From Pedosphaera sp. (GTDB lineage: Bacteria > Verrucomicrobiota > Verrucomicrobiae > Limisphaerales > Pedosphaeraceae), in contig JAQGPB010000552.1 in the NCBI GenBank assembly GCA_028293265.1, positions 1-7,023 on the forward strand: DNA of 7,023 bases, read 5' to 3'. The position numbers and the translations under genes are program-made. Position 1 is the first letter of the stretch. The number at the start of each line of letters is the position of its first letter. This document shows, piece after piece, positions 1 through 5,986 of the stretch. The notes under the pieces were generated by a model. The model was not told where the DNA came from. It ran no database searches and saw only the letters and a list, made by a program, of their open reading frames with translations.

Positions 1-606
1 GCCAAACGGAAGGCTTACCAGACTTCCTGCCTTTCCAATTTGAAGGAAATCGGCGTGGTGATGGCGATGTATCTTGGTGACAATAACGACCATTTCCCCG
101 ATCGCGGCGACCTGAAGAATCTCCTGCCGGGCGGTTGGAAACCTTGGACAAGCTGGCCGCCATCCGATCCGCGGGCAGGCTGGGCGGGCGTGTTTCTCCA
201 AAATTACAATCCCAATTACAACATCTGGACCTGCCCGGGCATCCAGACTTCGACGCCGGTGAACCAGGCGGTGCAGGTGACCCAGGCGATCACCAACACC
301 GCGAATTCGCCGGTGACGCAATATTGGATGTGGCGCTTCGACCGTCCCAATGATCCATCGGGGGAAGATTTTTGGGGCAAGACCCCGGACCGGGCTTTCA
401 CAGACCTCGCGGCGGCGAATGATCCCACTGTTGGTTTTATCTACAGCATTTCGGATGTGGAAATCACCGTGGACCCTTATTTCCCCAACACCATTCCGAC
501 CGTGGACCCGCAACTCTCCGGCCACTCCGGCCAACCCGGCGGGCGCAACCGCCTGCTGATGGATTGGCACGTGCAATTTTTCAAGGACAAGCGCGTTCCG
601 AACTGA
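1..606 (+). CDS. Type II secretion/prepilin-like protein (H-X9-DG-like C-terminus), 5'-truncated
   Basis: The reading frame is open from base 1 to a TGA at 604-606, giving 201 visible residues. The true start and the N-terminal prepilin cleavage/methylation helix must lie upstream of the window. The visible N-terminus (QTSCLSNLKEIGVVMAMYLGDNN) matches the stretch that follows the transmembrane helix in the large pseudopilin-like families of Verrucomicrobiota, Planctomycetota and Lentisphaerota, typically CLSNLKQLG...YAxDNxxxxP. The C-terminus (GHSGQPGGRNRLLMDWHVQFFKD) resembles the H-X9-DG end of those proteins, but has Trp in place of Gly after the Asp and a longer His-to-Asp spacing. By family such proteins are membrane-anchored and exported. 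They occur in many copies per genome and their individual roles are mostly unknown. No neighbouring secretion genes are visible. The family call is fairly secure; the function is not. Confidence 0.8.
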   Translation, partial: AKRKAYQTSCLSNLKEIGVVMAMYLGDNNDHFPDRGDLKNLLPGGWKPWTSWPPSDPRAGWAGVFLQNYNPNYNIWTCPGIQTSTPVNQAVQVTQAITNTANSPVTQYWMWRFDRPNDPSGEDFWGKTPDRAFTDLAAANDPTVGFIYSISDVEITVDPYFPNTIPTVDPQLSGHSGQPGGRNRLLMDWHVQFFKDKRVPN

Positions 607-607
607 A

Positions 608-640
608 AGCACCAAGCGTCCAAGCTCCAAATTCCAAGCG
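608..640. repeat. Short degenerate CCAAGC/CCAAAT repeat
   Basis: Immediately after the prepilin-like gene the hexamer CCAAGC occurs at 612-617, 620-625 and 634-639, with a related CCAAAT at 627-632. This resembles the low-complexity, degenerate dispersed repeats common between genes in Verrucomicrobiota genomes. No open reading frame or hairpin accounts for it. Confidence 0.4.
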
Positions 641-659
641 CTAAAGTCACCTTGAGGTG

Positions 660-671
660 TAGTTTAAACTA
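660..671. promoter_or_regulatory. Perfect 12-bp palindrome TAGTTTAAACTA, possible operator
   Basis: TAGTTTAAACTA is a perfect palindrome about 90 bp upstream of the antitoxin start, in the only gap before the toxin-antitoxin pair. Toxin-antitoxin operons are commonly autoregulated by binding of the antitoxin or the complex to palindromes near the promoter. I could not place a convincing -35/-10 pair around it, so the operator role is a guess. Confidence 0.25.
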
Positions 672-762
672 ATAGCGGTGCATTGTGATGGTTTGTGAAG
701 GGAAGAATCCTGGATGGAATTGAAGAGTTGTCATTCGCGCGCAGGTGGGTTTAATTGTGAGC

Positions 763-975
763 ATGAAGACGAAGTCCGTGGTCAAAATTGACCCTGAAAT
801 CATGAGTGGCACGCCCTGTTTTGCCGGCACTCGTGTTCCGGTGCGGGCGTTGCTGGACTACATCGAAGGCGGCGAGACGCTCAATGAGTTTCTCGAGCAA
901 TATCCCACGGTTTCGCGCAAGCAGGCGGTGGCTTTCCTCGAACAAGCCAGTGAACGCCTGCTCGCCTCAGTCTGA
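763..975 (+). CDS. DUF433 antitoxin
   Basis: This gene encodes a 70-residue protein starting at ATG 763. GTG codons at 745 and 757 are in frame, but the DUF433 homology begins right after the ATG, so ATG is preferred. The sequence has the full DUF433 (PF04255) pattern: an opening VVKIDPEIMSGTPCFAGTRVPV, then a helical LLDYIEGGETLNEFLEQYPTVSRKQAVAFLEQA segment predicted to form a winged-helix/HTH-like fold. Such proteins are the antitoxin partners of DUF5615 PIN-like toxins: they are thought to neutralise the nuclease and to repress the operon. The stop codon (973-975) directly abuts the ATG of the toxin at 976, consistent with translational coupling of the pair. A purine-rich AGGTGGG lies about 13 nt upstream of the ATG, which is far for a ribosome binding site. 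Confidence 0.9.
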   Translation: MKTKSVVKIDPEIMSGTPCFAGTRVPVRALLDYIEGGETLNEFLEQYPTVSRKQAVAFLEQASERLLASV

Positions 976-1308
976 ATGCGCATTCTGCTCGACGAATGTT
1001 TGCCGAAGGATTTGGCGCGTGAGTTCCCCGGTCACATCGTCAAAATCGTCCCTCAAGCCGGCTGGGCCAGCATCAGCAACGGCAAACTCCTCAGCTTGAT
1101 CGCTGATTCTGGCAAATTTGACGTTTTCCTGACCGTGGACAAACAGCTTCCGCAACAGAATCAAACCCGGACATTCCCTTTTGCCATCGTCGTTTTGCGC
1201 GCCAAGTCCAATCGGATGATTCATATGCTCCCATTTGCACCCGAAATTCTGCACCGCCTCGCCGAATTTCAACCGGGCCATGCTTATGTTTTGACACAGC
1301 CGGATTAA
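976..1308 (+). CDS. DUF5615 PIN-like toxin (predicted RNase)
   Basis: This is a 110-residue protein of the DUF5615 PIN-like family (PF18480, related to Mut7-C/VapC nucleases). The N-terminal MRILLDECLP carries the acidic pair D6-E7 on the first strand. The middle has SNGKLLSLIADSGKFDVFLTVDKQL with D44, D49 and D55; the FLTVDK element matches the family's usual xLTxDxxF. These acidic residues would bind the metal ions for RNA cleavage. The length is typical for the family and the protein looks intact. It follows the DUF433 gene with no intervening base, the standard antitoxin-first order, and probably lacks a promoter of its own. Function as a cytoplasmic growth-inhibiting RNase is inferred from the family; the target RNA cannot be told from sequence. 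Confidence 0.9.
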   Translation: MRILLDECLPKDLAREFPGHIVKIVPQAGWASISNGKLLSLIADSGKFDVFLTVDKQLPQQNQTRTFPFAIVVLRAKSNRMIHMLPFAPEILHRLAEFQPGHAYVLTQPD

Positions 1309-1431
1309 CGTCCCTTTTGTCTGGTTCGTGATCAGTGATCGTCTCCTGTTGGGCGCAATTTTTAACCTGCAGCCCGCTCCTCACGTTGGGAAGCATAAGC
1401 TGGTGGCGCTGCTTTCGCGCCCACGAAAAAC

Positions 1432-1460
1432 TTGATTTCCGAATTTAATGTGGTTATATT
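1432..1460 (+). promoter_or_regulatory. Predicted sigma70-type promoter for the small lipoprotein gene
   Basis: TTGATT at 1432-1437 and TATATT at 1455-1460 are separated by exactly 17 nt, the optimal spacing, and lie 20 bp upstream of the ATG at 1481. Transcription would start near 1467, giving a very short leader. AAAGG at 1471-1475, five bases before the ATG, could serve as ribosome binding site. Confidence 0.55.
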
Positions 1461-1480
1461 GAGTCATCCAAAAGGTTCCA

Positions 1481-1687
1481 ATGTGTCCACGCAAAACACA
1501 GGCGGTCAATGTATGCTGTATCGTTTTGATGGCTTTTTTGTGCCTCGGTTGCCATACCTTCAGCCCGTCCAATTCAGCCTTTCCGCCGGAACAGCCAAAT
1601 TATGCAAATGAATCTCCGGATGAGACGGGCGTTTGGTATTTAATCGGTCTCGCGGCTCAAATGGCCGGCGGGATTGTTGGTAATTAG
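1481..1687 (+). CDS. Small putative lipoprotein, function unknown
   Basis: This ORF encodes 68 residues from ATG 1481, with a plausible ribosome binding site (AAAGG, 5-nt spacing) and a near-consensus promoter just upstream. The N-terminus is MCPRKTQ followed by a hydrophobic run (VNVCCIVLMAFLCLGC) ending at Cys24. The Leu-Gly-Cys end resembles a lipoprotein signal peptidase II site, although position -3 is Cys rather than the usual Leu/Val/Ile. After a Ser/Pro/Asn-rich linker (residues 26-49) the C-terminus GVWYLIGLAAQMAGGIVGN is short, hydrophobic and Gly-rich. I recognise no family. It stands alone between the toxin-antitoxin pair and the TIGR03118 gene. The promoter and signal sequence support a real gene; the lipoprotein assignment is moderate. 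Confidence 0.55.
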   Translation: MCPRKTQAVNVCCIVLMAFLCLGCHTFSPSNSAFPPEQPNYANESPDETGVWYLIGLAAQMAGGIVGN

Positions 1688-1694
1688 CCGGGCA

Positions 1695-1708
1695 GCGGGA
1701 GGTCCCGC
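1695..1708. repeat. Small GC hairpin after the lipoprotein gene
   Basis: GCGGG (1695-1699) pairs with CCCGC (1704-1708) across an AGGT loop, 8 bp after the stop codon. There is no T-run after it on either strand, so it is only a weak terminator candidate and may be a dispersed repeat. Confidence 0.3.
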
Positions 1709-1898
1709 CTAAAAATCCCGGAACAAAACTGATCCTCCTGCCTCATAGTAAAACACCGAATCTGATTAACTGACGGTGGAGCGAAGCCGGATTGGGCCAT
1801 TTTGGACTTGCATCTTGCATGCCCATGTATTCCCCGTTCCAGAAAATATTCACTCCACAAAAATCATTACAAAACGCGGAAACTAAAAAAACCAAAAT

Positions 1899-1904
1899 GG
1901 AAGA
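1899..1904 (+). promoter_or_regulatory. Ribosome binding site fixing the start of the TIGR03118 gene
   Basis: GGAAGA, five bases before ATG 1910, is a good Shine-Dalgarno match. It selects this ATG over the longer upstream reading frame that opens at 1802, whose first 36 residues are basic and lack a signal peptide. Confidence 0.6.
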
Positions 1905-1909
1905 ACAGT

Positions 1910-3076
1910 ATGAAAAAAAACATAGGTGAAAAAATAATCGCTGCAATATGCAGCCCCAGTCGCGCAAGTCTGTTAGCCTTGGCGGCATCTCTGGCCCTGA
2001 TGTCGGTCCCGGCACAAGCGAAGGACAATGACAAGCCCGATACCTACCTGCAAACAAACCTCGTCTCCGATCTGCCGGGGGTTGCGCAGTTGCAGGACAC
2101 GAATCTGGTCAATGCGTGGGGTATTTCTTTCGCTCCCACCTCCCCGTTCTGGATCAGTGACAACGGTACCGGCCTGTCCACGCTGTATGCCGTCACCAAC
2201 GATCCCGGCGGTTTGCCCCTCGTGGTCAAGCAAGGCCTTGTAGTGGCCATACCCGGTGATGGCTTTCCCACCGGGCAACTGTTCAATCCCACGCACGGCT
2301 TCAATGGCGATCTCTTCATCTTCGCCGGCGAGGACGGCAACATTTCCGGCTGGCGCGGGGCCTTGGGTACCACGGCAGAACTTCTGGTGGCGCGTTCCAA
2401 TGCCGTTTACAAGGGAATCACGCTGGTCACCAACACGGGCACGCCCCTGCTCCTGCTCGCCAATTTTCGCGAAGCCACGGTTGACGTTTATGATACCAAT
2501 CTGAATCTCACCCAATTCTCAGACCCAAAGGCGCCGGCCGGGTATGCTCCCTTCAATGTTCAAAACCTCGACGGCCTGGTCTTTGTGACTTTCGCCGAAC
2601 AGAATGGCGAGAAACACGACGATGTCGCCGGTGTAGGCCACGGTTTGATAGACGTGTTCAACGTGAGCACCGGCAAGTTTCACCGGTTGGCCACCGGCTC
2701 GGCCGCGGGCGGACATTTGAAAGAAATCAACTCGCCTTGGGGCCTGGCTCTCGCCCCCGAAAGCTTCGGCAAACATGAGGACGAACTGCTCGTAGGCAAT
2801 TTCGGAAGCGGCACGATCATGACCTTTGGTGCCGAAGGCGACTTTCGTGGTTTCCTGGAGAATTCCCATCATCAGCCCATCGCCATTGATGGCCTGTGGG
2901 GTCTCACTTTTGGCAATGGCGCCAAGGCCGGCGTGACCAACTCGCTCTATTTCACCGCCGGTCCGAATGGCGAAGCAGACGGATTGTTCGGCAGCATCGT
3001 CCCCGCACCGACATCGCAGAAAGACAAGGATAAAGGCAAAGACAAGGACGACGATAAAGACAAAGATAAACACTGA
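1910..3076 (+). CDS. Secreted TIGR03118-family protein with Lys/Asp-rich tail
   Basis: From ATG 1910 the gene encodes 388 residues. Residues 1-37 form a classical signal peptide: a basic N-terminus (MKKNIGEK), a hydrophobic core (LLALAASLALMSV) and an AQA cleavage site before KDND. The mature part begins YLQTNLVSDLPGVAQLQDTNLVNAWGIS, followed by FWISDNGTGLSTLY, and contains several NHL/beta-propeller-like strands (GFNGDLFIFAGEDGNISGW, INSPWGLALAPESFG, LLVGNFGSGTIMTF, IDGLWGLTFGNG, NSLYFTAGPN). This is the hallmark pattern of TIGR03118, an exported family of unknown function often carrying a PEP-CTERM sorting signal. Here the C-terminus has no PEP motif or membrane helix; it ends in KDKDKGKDKDDDKDKDKH (residues 371-388). 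The protein is therefore probably released to the periplasm or outside. Assignment to the family is firm; no catalytic role can be given. Confidence 0.85.
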   Translation: MKKNIGEKIIAAICSPSRASLLALAASLALMSVPAQAKDNDKPDTYLQTNLVSDLPGVAQLQDTNLVNAWGISFAPTSPFWISDNGTGLSTLYAVTNDPGGLPLVVKQGLVVAIPGDGFPTGQLFNPTHGFNGDLFIFAGEDGNISGWRGALGTTAELLVARSNAVYKGITLVTNTGTPLLLLANFREATVDVYDTNLNLTQFSDPKAPAGYAPFNVQNLDGLVFVTFAEQNGEKHDDVAGVGHGLIDVFNVSTGKFHRLATGSAAGGHLKEINSPWGLALAPESFGKHEDELLVGNFGSGTIMTFGAEGDFRGFLENSHHQPIAIDGLWGLTFGNGAKAGVTNSLYFTAGPNGEADGLFGSIVPAPTSQKDKDKGKDKDDDKDKDKH

Positions 3077-3092
3077 AGATTCTGCAACGTAG

Positions 3093-3121
3093 TCCGGCCC
3101 TGGGCTCCGCCCGGGGCCGGA
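3093..3121. terminator. Strong GC-rich hairpin after the TIGR03118 gene
   Basis: TCCGGCCC (3093-3100) pairs perfectly with GGGCCGGA (3114-3121). Inside, GGGC (3102-3105) pairs with GCCC (3109-3112) over a TCC loop, joined by one G-U wobble, giving about 13 continuous pairs. It lies 16 bp after the stop codon. No T-tract follows, so it is a likely transcript end or stabiliser rather than a textbook rho-independent terminator. Confidence 0.55.
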
Positions 3122-3140
3122 TTGCCAGTCTGCCGGCCAT

Positions 3141-3333
3141 TTATTGATCCTCAGAAAAACCGTGTCACCATCGCAAACAAGTGACCATTGGCAAAAAACG
3201 GCGATTGCTAACCACGATATGAAATCCACCAAACGCGGCCGCCACGTTCTCCCTCTCCTCGGGGGAGAGGGCCGGGGTGAGGGCGGGTGTTAACACTGAC
3301 TTTCACTGACACGGTTTTTCTGAGGATCAATAA
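3141..3333. mobile_element. MITE-like element with perfect 27-bp terminal inverted repeats
   Basis: Bases 3141-3167 and 3307-3333 are exact reverse complements over 27 bp (left end begins TTATTGATCCTCAG; right end finishes CTGAGGATCAATAA). The 139-bp interior has no credible gene and contains the CCCTCTCC...GGAGAGGG hairpin. TA dinucleotides at 3142-3143 and 3331-3332 could be the target duplication of a Tc1/IS630-type element, which would leave 24-bp ends starting TTGATCC. Size, perfect ends and lack of coding capacity fit a non-autonomous miniature transposable element, but no transposase or second copy is visible in the window. It sits between convergent genes. Confidence 0.5.
3247..3289. 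repeat. Widespread GGGGTGAGGG-type dispersed repeat with hairpin
   Basis: CCCTCTCC (3251-3258) and GGAGAGGG (3264-3271) form an 8-bp stem with a TCGGG loop, followed by GCCGGGGTGAGGGCGGGTG. Read on the minus strand it would translate as PHPGPLPRGEGE, a peptide familiar from many mis-annotated bacterial ORFs that overlap this dispersed repeat. It lies inside the inverted-repeat element. Confidence 0.6.
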
Positions 3334-3531
3334 TCCATCCGCCCGGATGGTGCAGCACTGAGCGGGCGAATTTTCAAACATGTTTTCATTCACATCACCG
3401 CGGCGAAGCGAAGGCCGCGGGTGCTGATGCGCAGTCCGGCGCGCCCCCGCGCCGAACACCGGAGACGTGCAAATCACCATTCAGTGCGGACTCCGGCTAT
3501 GCGCGTCCCATTTCCAACTGCATGGTTCCAC
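3334..3531. other. Non-coding gap between the inverted-repeat element and the GH42 stop
   Basis: No gene is supported here. It contains a small hairpin CCATCC/GGATGG at 3335-3350 directly beside the right end of the element, and a 7-bp stem CCGCGGC/GCCGCGG at 3398-3420 with loop GAAGCGAAG. On the minus strand the latter lies downstream of the GH42 stop and could help end that transcript, though no clear T-run follows. Confidence 0.4.
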
Positions 3532-5592
3532 TCAGGCCTTGCTGGCCGCATGGTCATCCAACACCAGGACACCGTGGGGCGGGAGATCGTAATTGCCGGT
3601 GAGGGCGCAGCCGCTGAGGAAATCGTGCATCGGCTTGTAAAACTGGATGCGCACGGGCGAGTTCTGATGGTTCAGCAGGAAATAAATGCGCGTGTTGTCC
3701 TTCTGGCGCAGGCTGACTTCGACGGTGTCGGGCACTTTCAGGAGCGGCGTCAGGTTGCAAAGCTGCCGCAGCCAGACCACCAGGTCGTCGTAAACATGCT
3801 GGTGGCTCATGGTGCCGATGTAAATCGCCTTGCCCAGGCCGAAGGTATTCATGGTCATCGCCGGCTGGCCGGCATAAAAATCCTTCGCGAAAGTGGCGAG
3901 CACCTGGCAGCCCTTTGTCTCGATGATGTCGCACCACACCCTGGCCGGGTGCATGTGGCCGGCGGGAAAAGCGCCCTTGAAAGTGAGATGATTTTCCTCG
4001 CCGGGAGGCAGAGGGTCAAATTCAAGCACTTCCAGTCCGAACAAATCGGTCAGGTCATGGGGATAGCCGCTGTCCGGGGCCATGTGATGCTCATCCACCA
4101 GGCCGGTGTTGAAGGTGCTCACCAGCGTGCCGCCGTTCTGCACATACAGCTTCAGCAAATCGGCCTCGCCGCCGGCCATGAGATGCAATGACGGCGCGAT
4201 GACCAGCTTGTATTTGGAAAGGTCTTCCGTCGGGCGCGCGAAATCTACCGGCACGTTGCGGTGGTGCAGGCCGTTGTAGAAAAGCTGGATGTGATCGCGC
4301 AGCTTGAAATTCTTGGTCGGCCGCATCGGCTGCTGCATGGCCCAGTCGTTGTCATGGCTGTAAAGGATGCAAACATCGGCAACGACCTTCGTCCCCTGCA
4401 AGGCGGGCGCGAGGAGTTTGAGCTCGTCGCCCAGTTGCCTGATTTCCTGGTAGGTGCGGCTGTCCTTGCGGCCATTGTGGGGGAGGACGGCGCCGTAAAA
4501 TTTTTCCGTGCCGATGCGCGGCTGGCGCCAGCAGAAATAAAGCACGCCGGAAGCGCCGCGCGAAATCAATTGGTAGGTAAAAAGCCGCACCACCTGCGGC
4601 CGCACGAGTGAATTGACATCCTGCCAGTTCACCTGTCCCGCTTTTTGTTCGATCACCCAGAAACCCTCGTCGCCATTGGGGGTTTTGATGTTGGTCTTCT
4701 TCAACGAGCGCAGCATGTCCAGTTCGCAGGCGAGTTCGGAGCAGCGCGATTTGATGGTGGCGTTGCTGTCCACCGCGACGAAGTCCAGCGCGTCGGCGAC
4801 ATCGAAATGGTCGAACCTCCGGTGGAGCGCGCGCAGGTTGGAAGTGACCGGGCAGTTGGGCGTGACCTCGTGCAGAATGTCCGCCTGCATCTTGACGAAG
4901 GCAAGGATGGTGTCGCTGCAAAAGCGCATCCAATCGAGCGCCAGCGCGGGATTATGCAGCGTCGGCGCGCGCCGGGGCATCGGGATCTGCGCCCAATCGG
5001 TGACCATCTGGCCCCATTGACGGGTGCCGCACTGGTCGTTGAAACGGCCGATGGTTTCGTATTTCGCATGAAGCCACGAATGCCAGTCGCGGCGGGTCTC
5101 ATCGTTGAACGAGGCTTCGGTCTGGTGCGCGCCCAGGCCGTTGTCAATCTGCCAGGCGATAAGTTGCGGATGCTTGCCCAGCGCCCCCGCCATCGCGCGG
5201 ACGATGCGTTGGGAATAATCCCAATAGATATTGCTGTTGAGGCAGGTGGCGCGGCGCGTGCCCTCATTGAGCGCCAAGCCGTTTTCATCCACCGGCAGGA
5301 TTTCAGGATGTTTCTTCGCCAGCCAGATCGGCGGCGCGGCAGTGGGCGTGCCCAATACGACCTGGATGCCCGCCTTGCCCATCAGGTCCATGGCGCGCCG
5401 GAGCCAGCCGAAATCATATTTGCCCTCCTCCGGTTCGCAGATGCCCCAGGTGAATTCCCCCATCCGCACAACGTTTACCCCGGCGGCGACCATCAGCTCC
5501 ACGTCGCGTTCCCAGCCGGCTTCGGGTTTTTCCGGCGTGCCGGCGTAAGGGTAAACCCAATGTTCAGGATAATAATCTACGCCAAAATACAT
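3532..5592 (-). CDS. GH42 beta-galactosidase-like protein lacking the acid/base glutamate
   Basis: This is a complete 686-residue protein from ATG at 5592-5590 to TGA at 3534-3532. The N-terminal GH42 TIM barrel (about 1-385) is clear: GVDYYPEHW, GVNVVRMGEFTWGICEPEEGKYDFGWL and VVLGTPTAAPPIWLAKKHPEILP. A trimerisation-type domain follows (about 395-610), then a beta C-terminal domain. The nucleophile motif FWVIEQKAGQVNW keeps Glu315. In the acid/base motif, normally WQxDNE, the protein reads WQIDNGLG, so the catalytic Glu is Gly152 (codon GGC). The frame is otherwise intact and the length is normal. By family it would hydrolyse terminal beta-galactosides; with this change normal retaining hydrolysis is doubtful. 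No signal peptide is visible, suggesting a cytoplasmic protein. There is no clear Shine-Dalgarno sequence and no sugar-transport gene nearby. The family is certain, the activity uncertain. Confidence 0.95.
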   Translation of the reverse strand: MYFGVDYYPEHWVYPYAGTPEKPEAGWERDVELMVAAGVNVVRMGEFTWGICEPEEGKYDFGWLRRAMDLMGKAGIQVVLGTPTAAPPIWLAKKHPEILPVDENGLALNEGTRRATCLNSNIYWDYSQRIVRAMAGALGKHPQLIAWQIDNGLGAHQTEASFNDETRRDWHSWLHAKYETIGRFNDQCGTRQWGQMVTDWAQIPMPRRAPTLHNPALALDWMRFCSDTILAFVKMQADILHEVTPNCPVTSNLRALHRRFDHFDVADALDFVAVDSNATIKSRCSELACELDMLRSLKKTNIKTPNGDEGFWVIEQKAGQVNWQDVNSLVRPQVVRLFTYQLISRGASGVLYFCWRQPRIGTEKFYGAVLPHNGRKDSRTYQEIRQLGDELKLLAPALQGTKVVADVCILYSHDNDWAMQQPMRPTKNFKLRDHIQLFYNGLHHRNVPVDFARPTEDLSKYKLVIAPSLHLMAGGEADLLKLYVQNGGTLVSTFNTGLVDEHHMAPDSGYPHDLTDLFGLEVLEFDPLPPGEENHLTFKGAFPAGHMHPARVWCDIIETKGCQVLATFAKDFYAGQPAMTMNTFGLGKAIYIGTMSHQHVYDDLVVWLRQLCNLTPLLKVPDTVEVSLRQKDNTRIYFLLNHQNSPVRIQFYKPMHDFLSGCALTGNYDLPPHGVLVLDDHAASKA

Positions 5593-5625
5593 AATTTTGG
5601 GAGTGTTGGGTTGAGTGTTGCCCTG

Positions 5626-5653
5626 ATTGTACTCAGATGTGGAAATTCTGCAA
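5626..5653 (-). promoter_or_regulatory. Weak candidate promoter for the GH42 gene
   Basis: On the minus strand TTGCAG (5653-5648) and TACAAT (5631-5626) are 16 nt apart, about 34 bp upstream of the GH42 ATG. The -10 box is good but the -35 matches only in its TTG, so this is tentative. Confidence 0.3.
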
Positions 5654-5783
5654 TCTTTAAATGCGAGCCGTATCTCAGTTTTTGAGCAGCATCATTATTT
5701 GTCTAATCAACCGTTGTTTACTGTCCTTGAATTATTGAACGGGCAATGGTCGTTCCCGCCCGAATGCAACCACCGCCTCAGCC

Positions 5784-5890
5784 GGAGCGCGGGTCTGCGA
5801 CCCGCAGCAGCGTGCGAATACCAAAAGGCCCCGTACCAGTCCCACGCGCCCGTCGTCAGGGTGTTGCTGCGGGTCGCAGACCCGCGCTCC
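5784..5890. repeat. Nested palindrome: 26-bp perfect inverted repeat
   Basis: Bases 5784-5809 and 5865-5890 are exact reverse complements over 26 bp, and the stem can extend a few pairs inward through G-U wobbles. Each arm is itself a hairpin: GCGGGTC (5789-5795) pairs with GACCCGC (5799-5805), and the same is mirrored in the right arm. This two-headed design is typical of REP/BIME-like intergenic elements. The 55-bp centre has no gene. Confidence 0.7.
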
Positions 5891-5939
5891 AGCACAGGCA
5901 ACTACGCTAAACCAAAACGCGCTTGCTGCCGCAAAATGA

Positions 5940-5967
5940 TTGACACAAAGCCCATTCCTGTTATGTT
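5940..5967 (+). promoter_or_regulatory. Predicted sigma70-type promoter upstream of the urate hydroxylase gene
   Basis: A perfect -35 TTGACA (5940-5945) is followed after 16 nt by TATGTT (5962-5967), with TGT directly before it as an extended -10. Transcription would start near 5974. The first ATG downstream with a ribosome binding site is at 5987; the urate hydroxylase gene begins at 6260. Confidence 0.5.
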
Positions 5968-5986
5968 CACCCTCAGTGGAGACGGT

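Noticed and set aside
1802..1909. 36-residue upstream extension of the TIGR03118 frame
   Set aside because: The extension is basic, lacks a start signal, and would bury a classical signal peptide that begins at ATG 1910 behind a good ribosome binding site.
2519..3232. 237-codon reverse ORF across the TIGR03118 3' end and the inverted-repeat element
   Set aside because: It runs opposite a recognised gene and into non-coding repeat sequence, with no domain of its own.
3208..3480. 90-codon reverse ORF containing PHPGPLPRGEGE
   Set aside because: This peptide is the translation of a common dispersed repeat and the ORF overlaps an inverted-repeat end; it is not a gene.
3421..4191. 256-codon forward ORF antisense to the GH42 gene
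   Set aside because: It lies mostly opposite a clearly recognised GH42 frame, has no recognisable domain, and arises from the GC-rich codon pattern of the true gene.
4645..5685. 346-codon forward ORF antisense to the GH42 N-terminal half
   Set aside because: It is a long open antisense frame of a GC-rich gene; the product is rich in Arg/His/Gly with no family match, while the opposite strand has a full GH42 domain.
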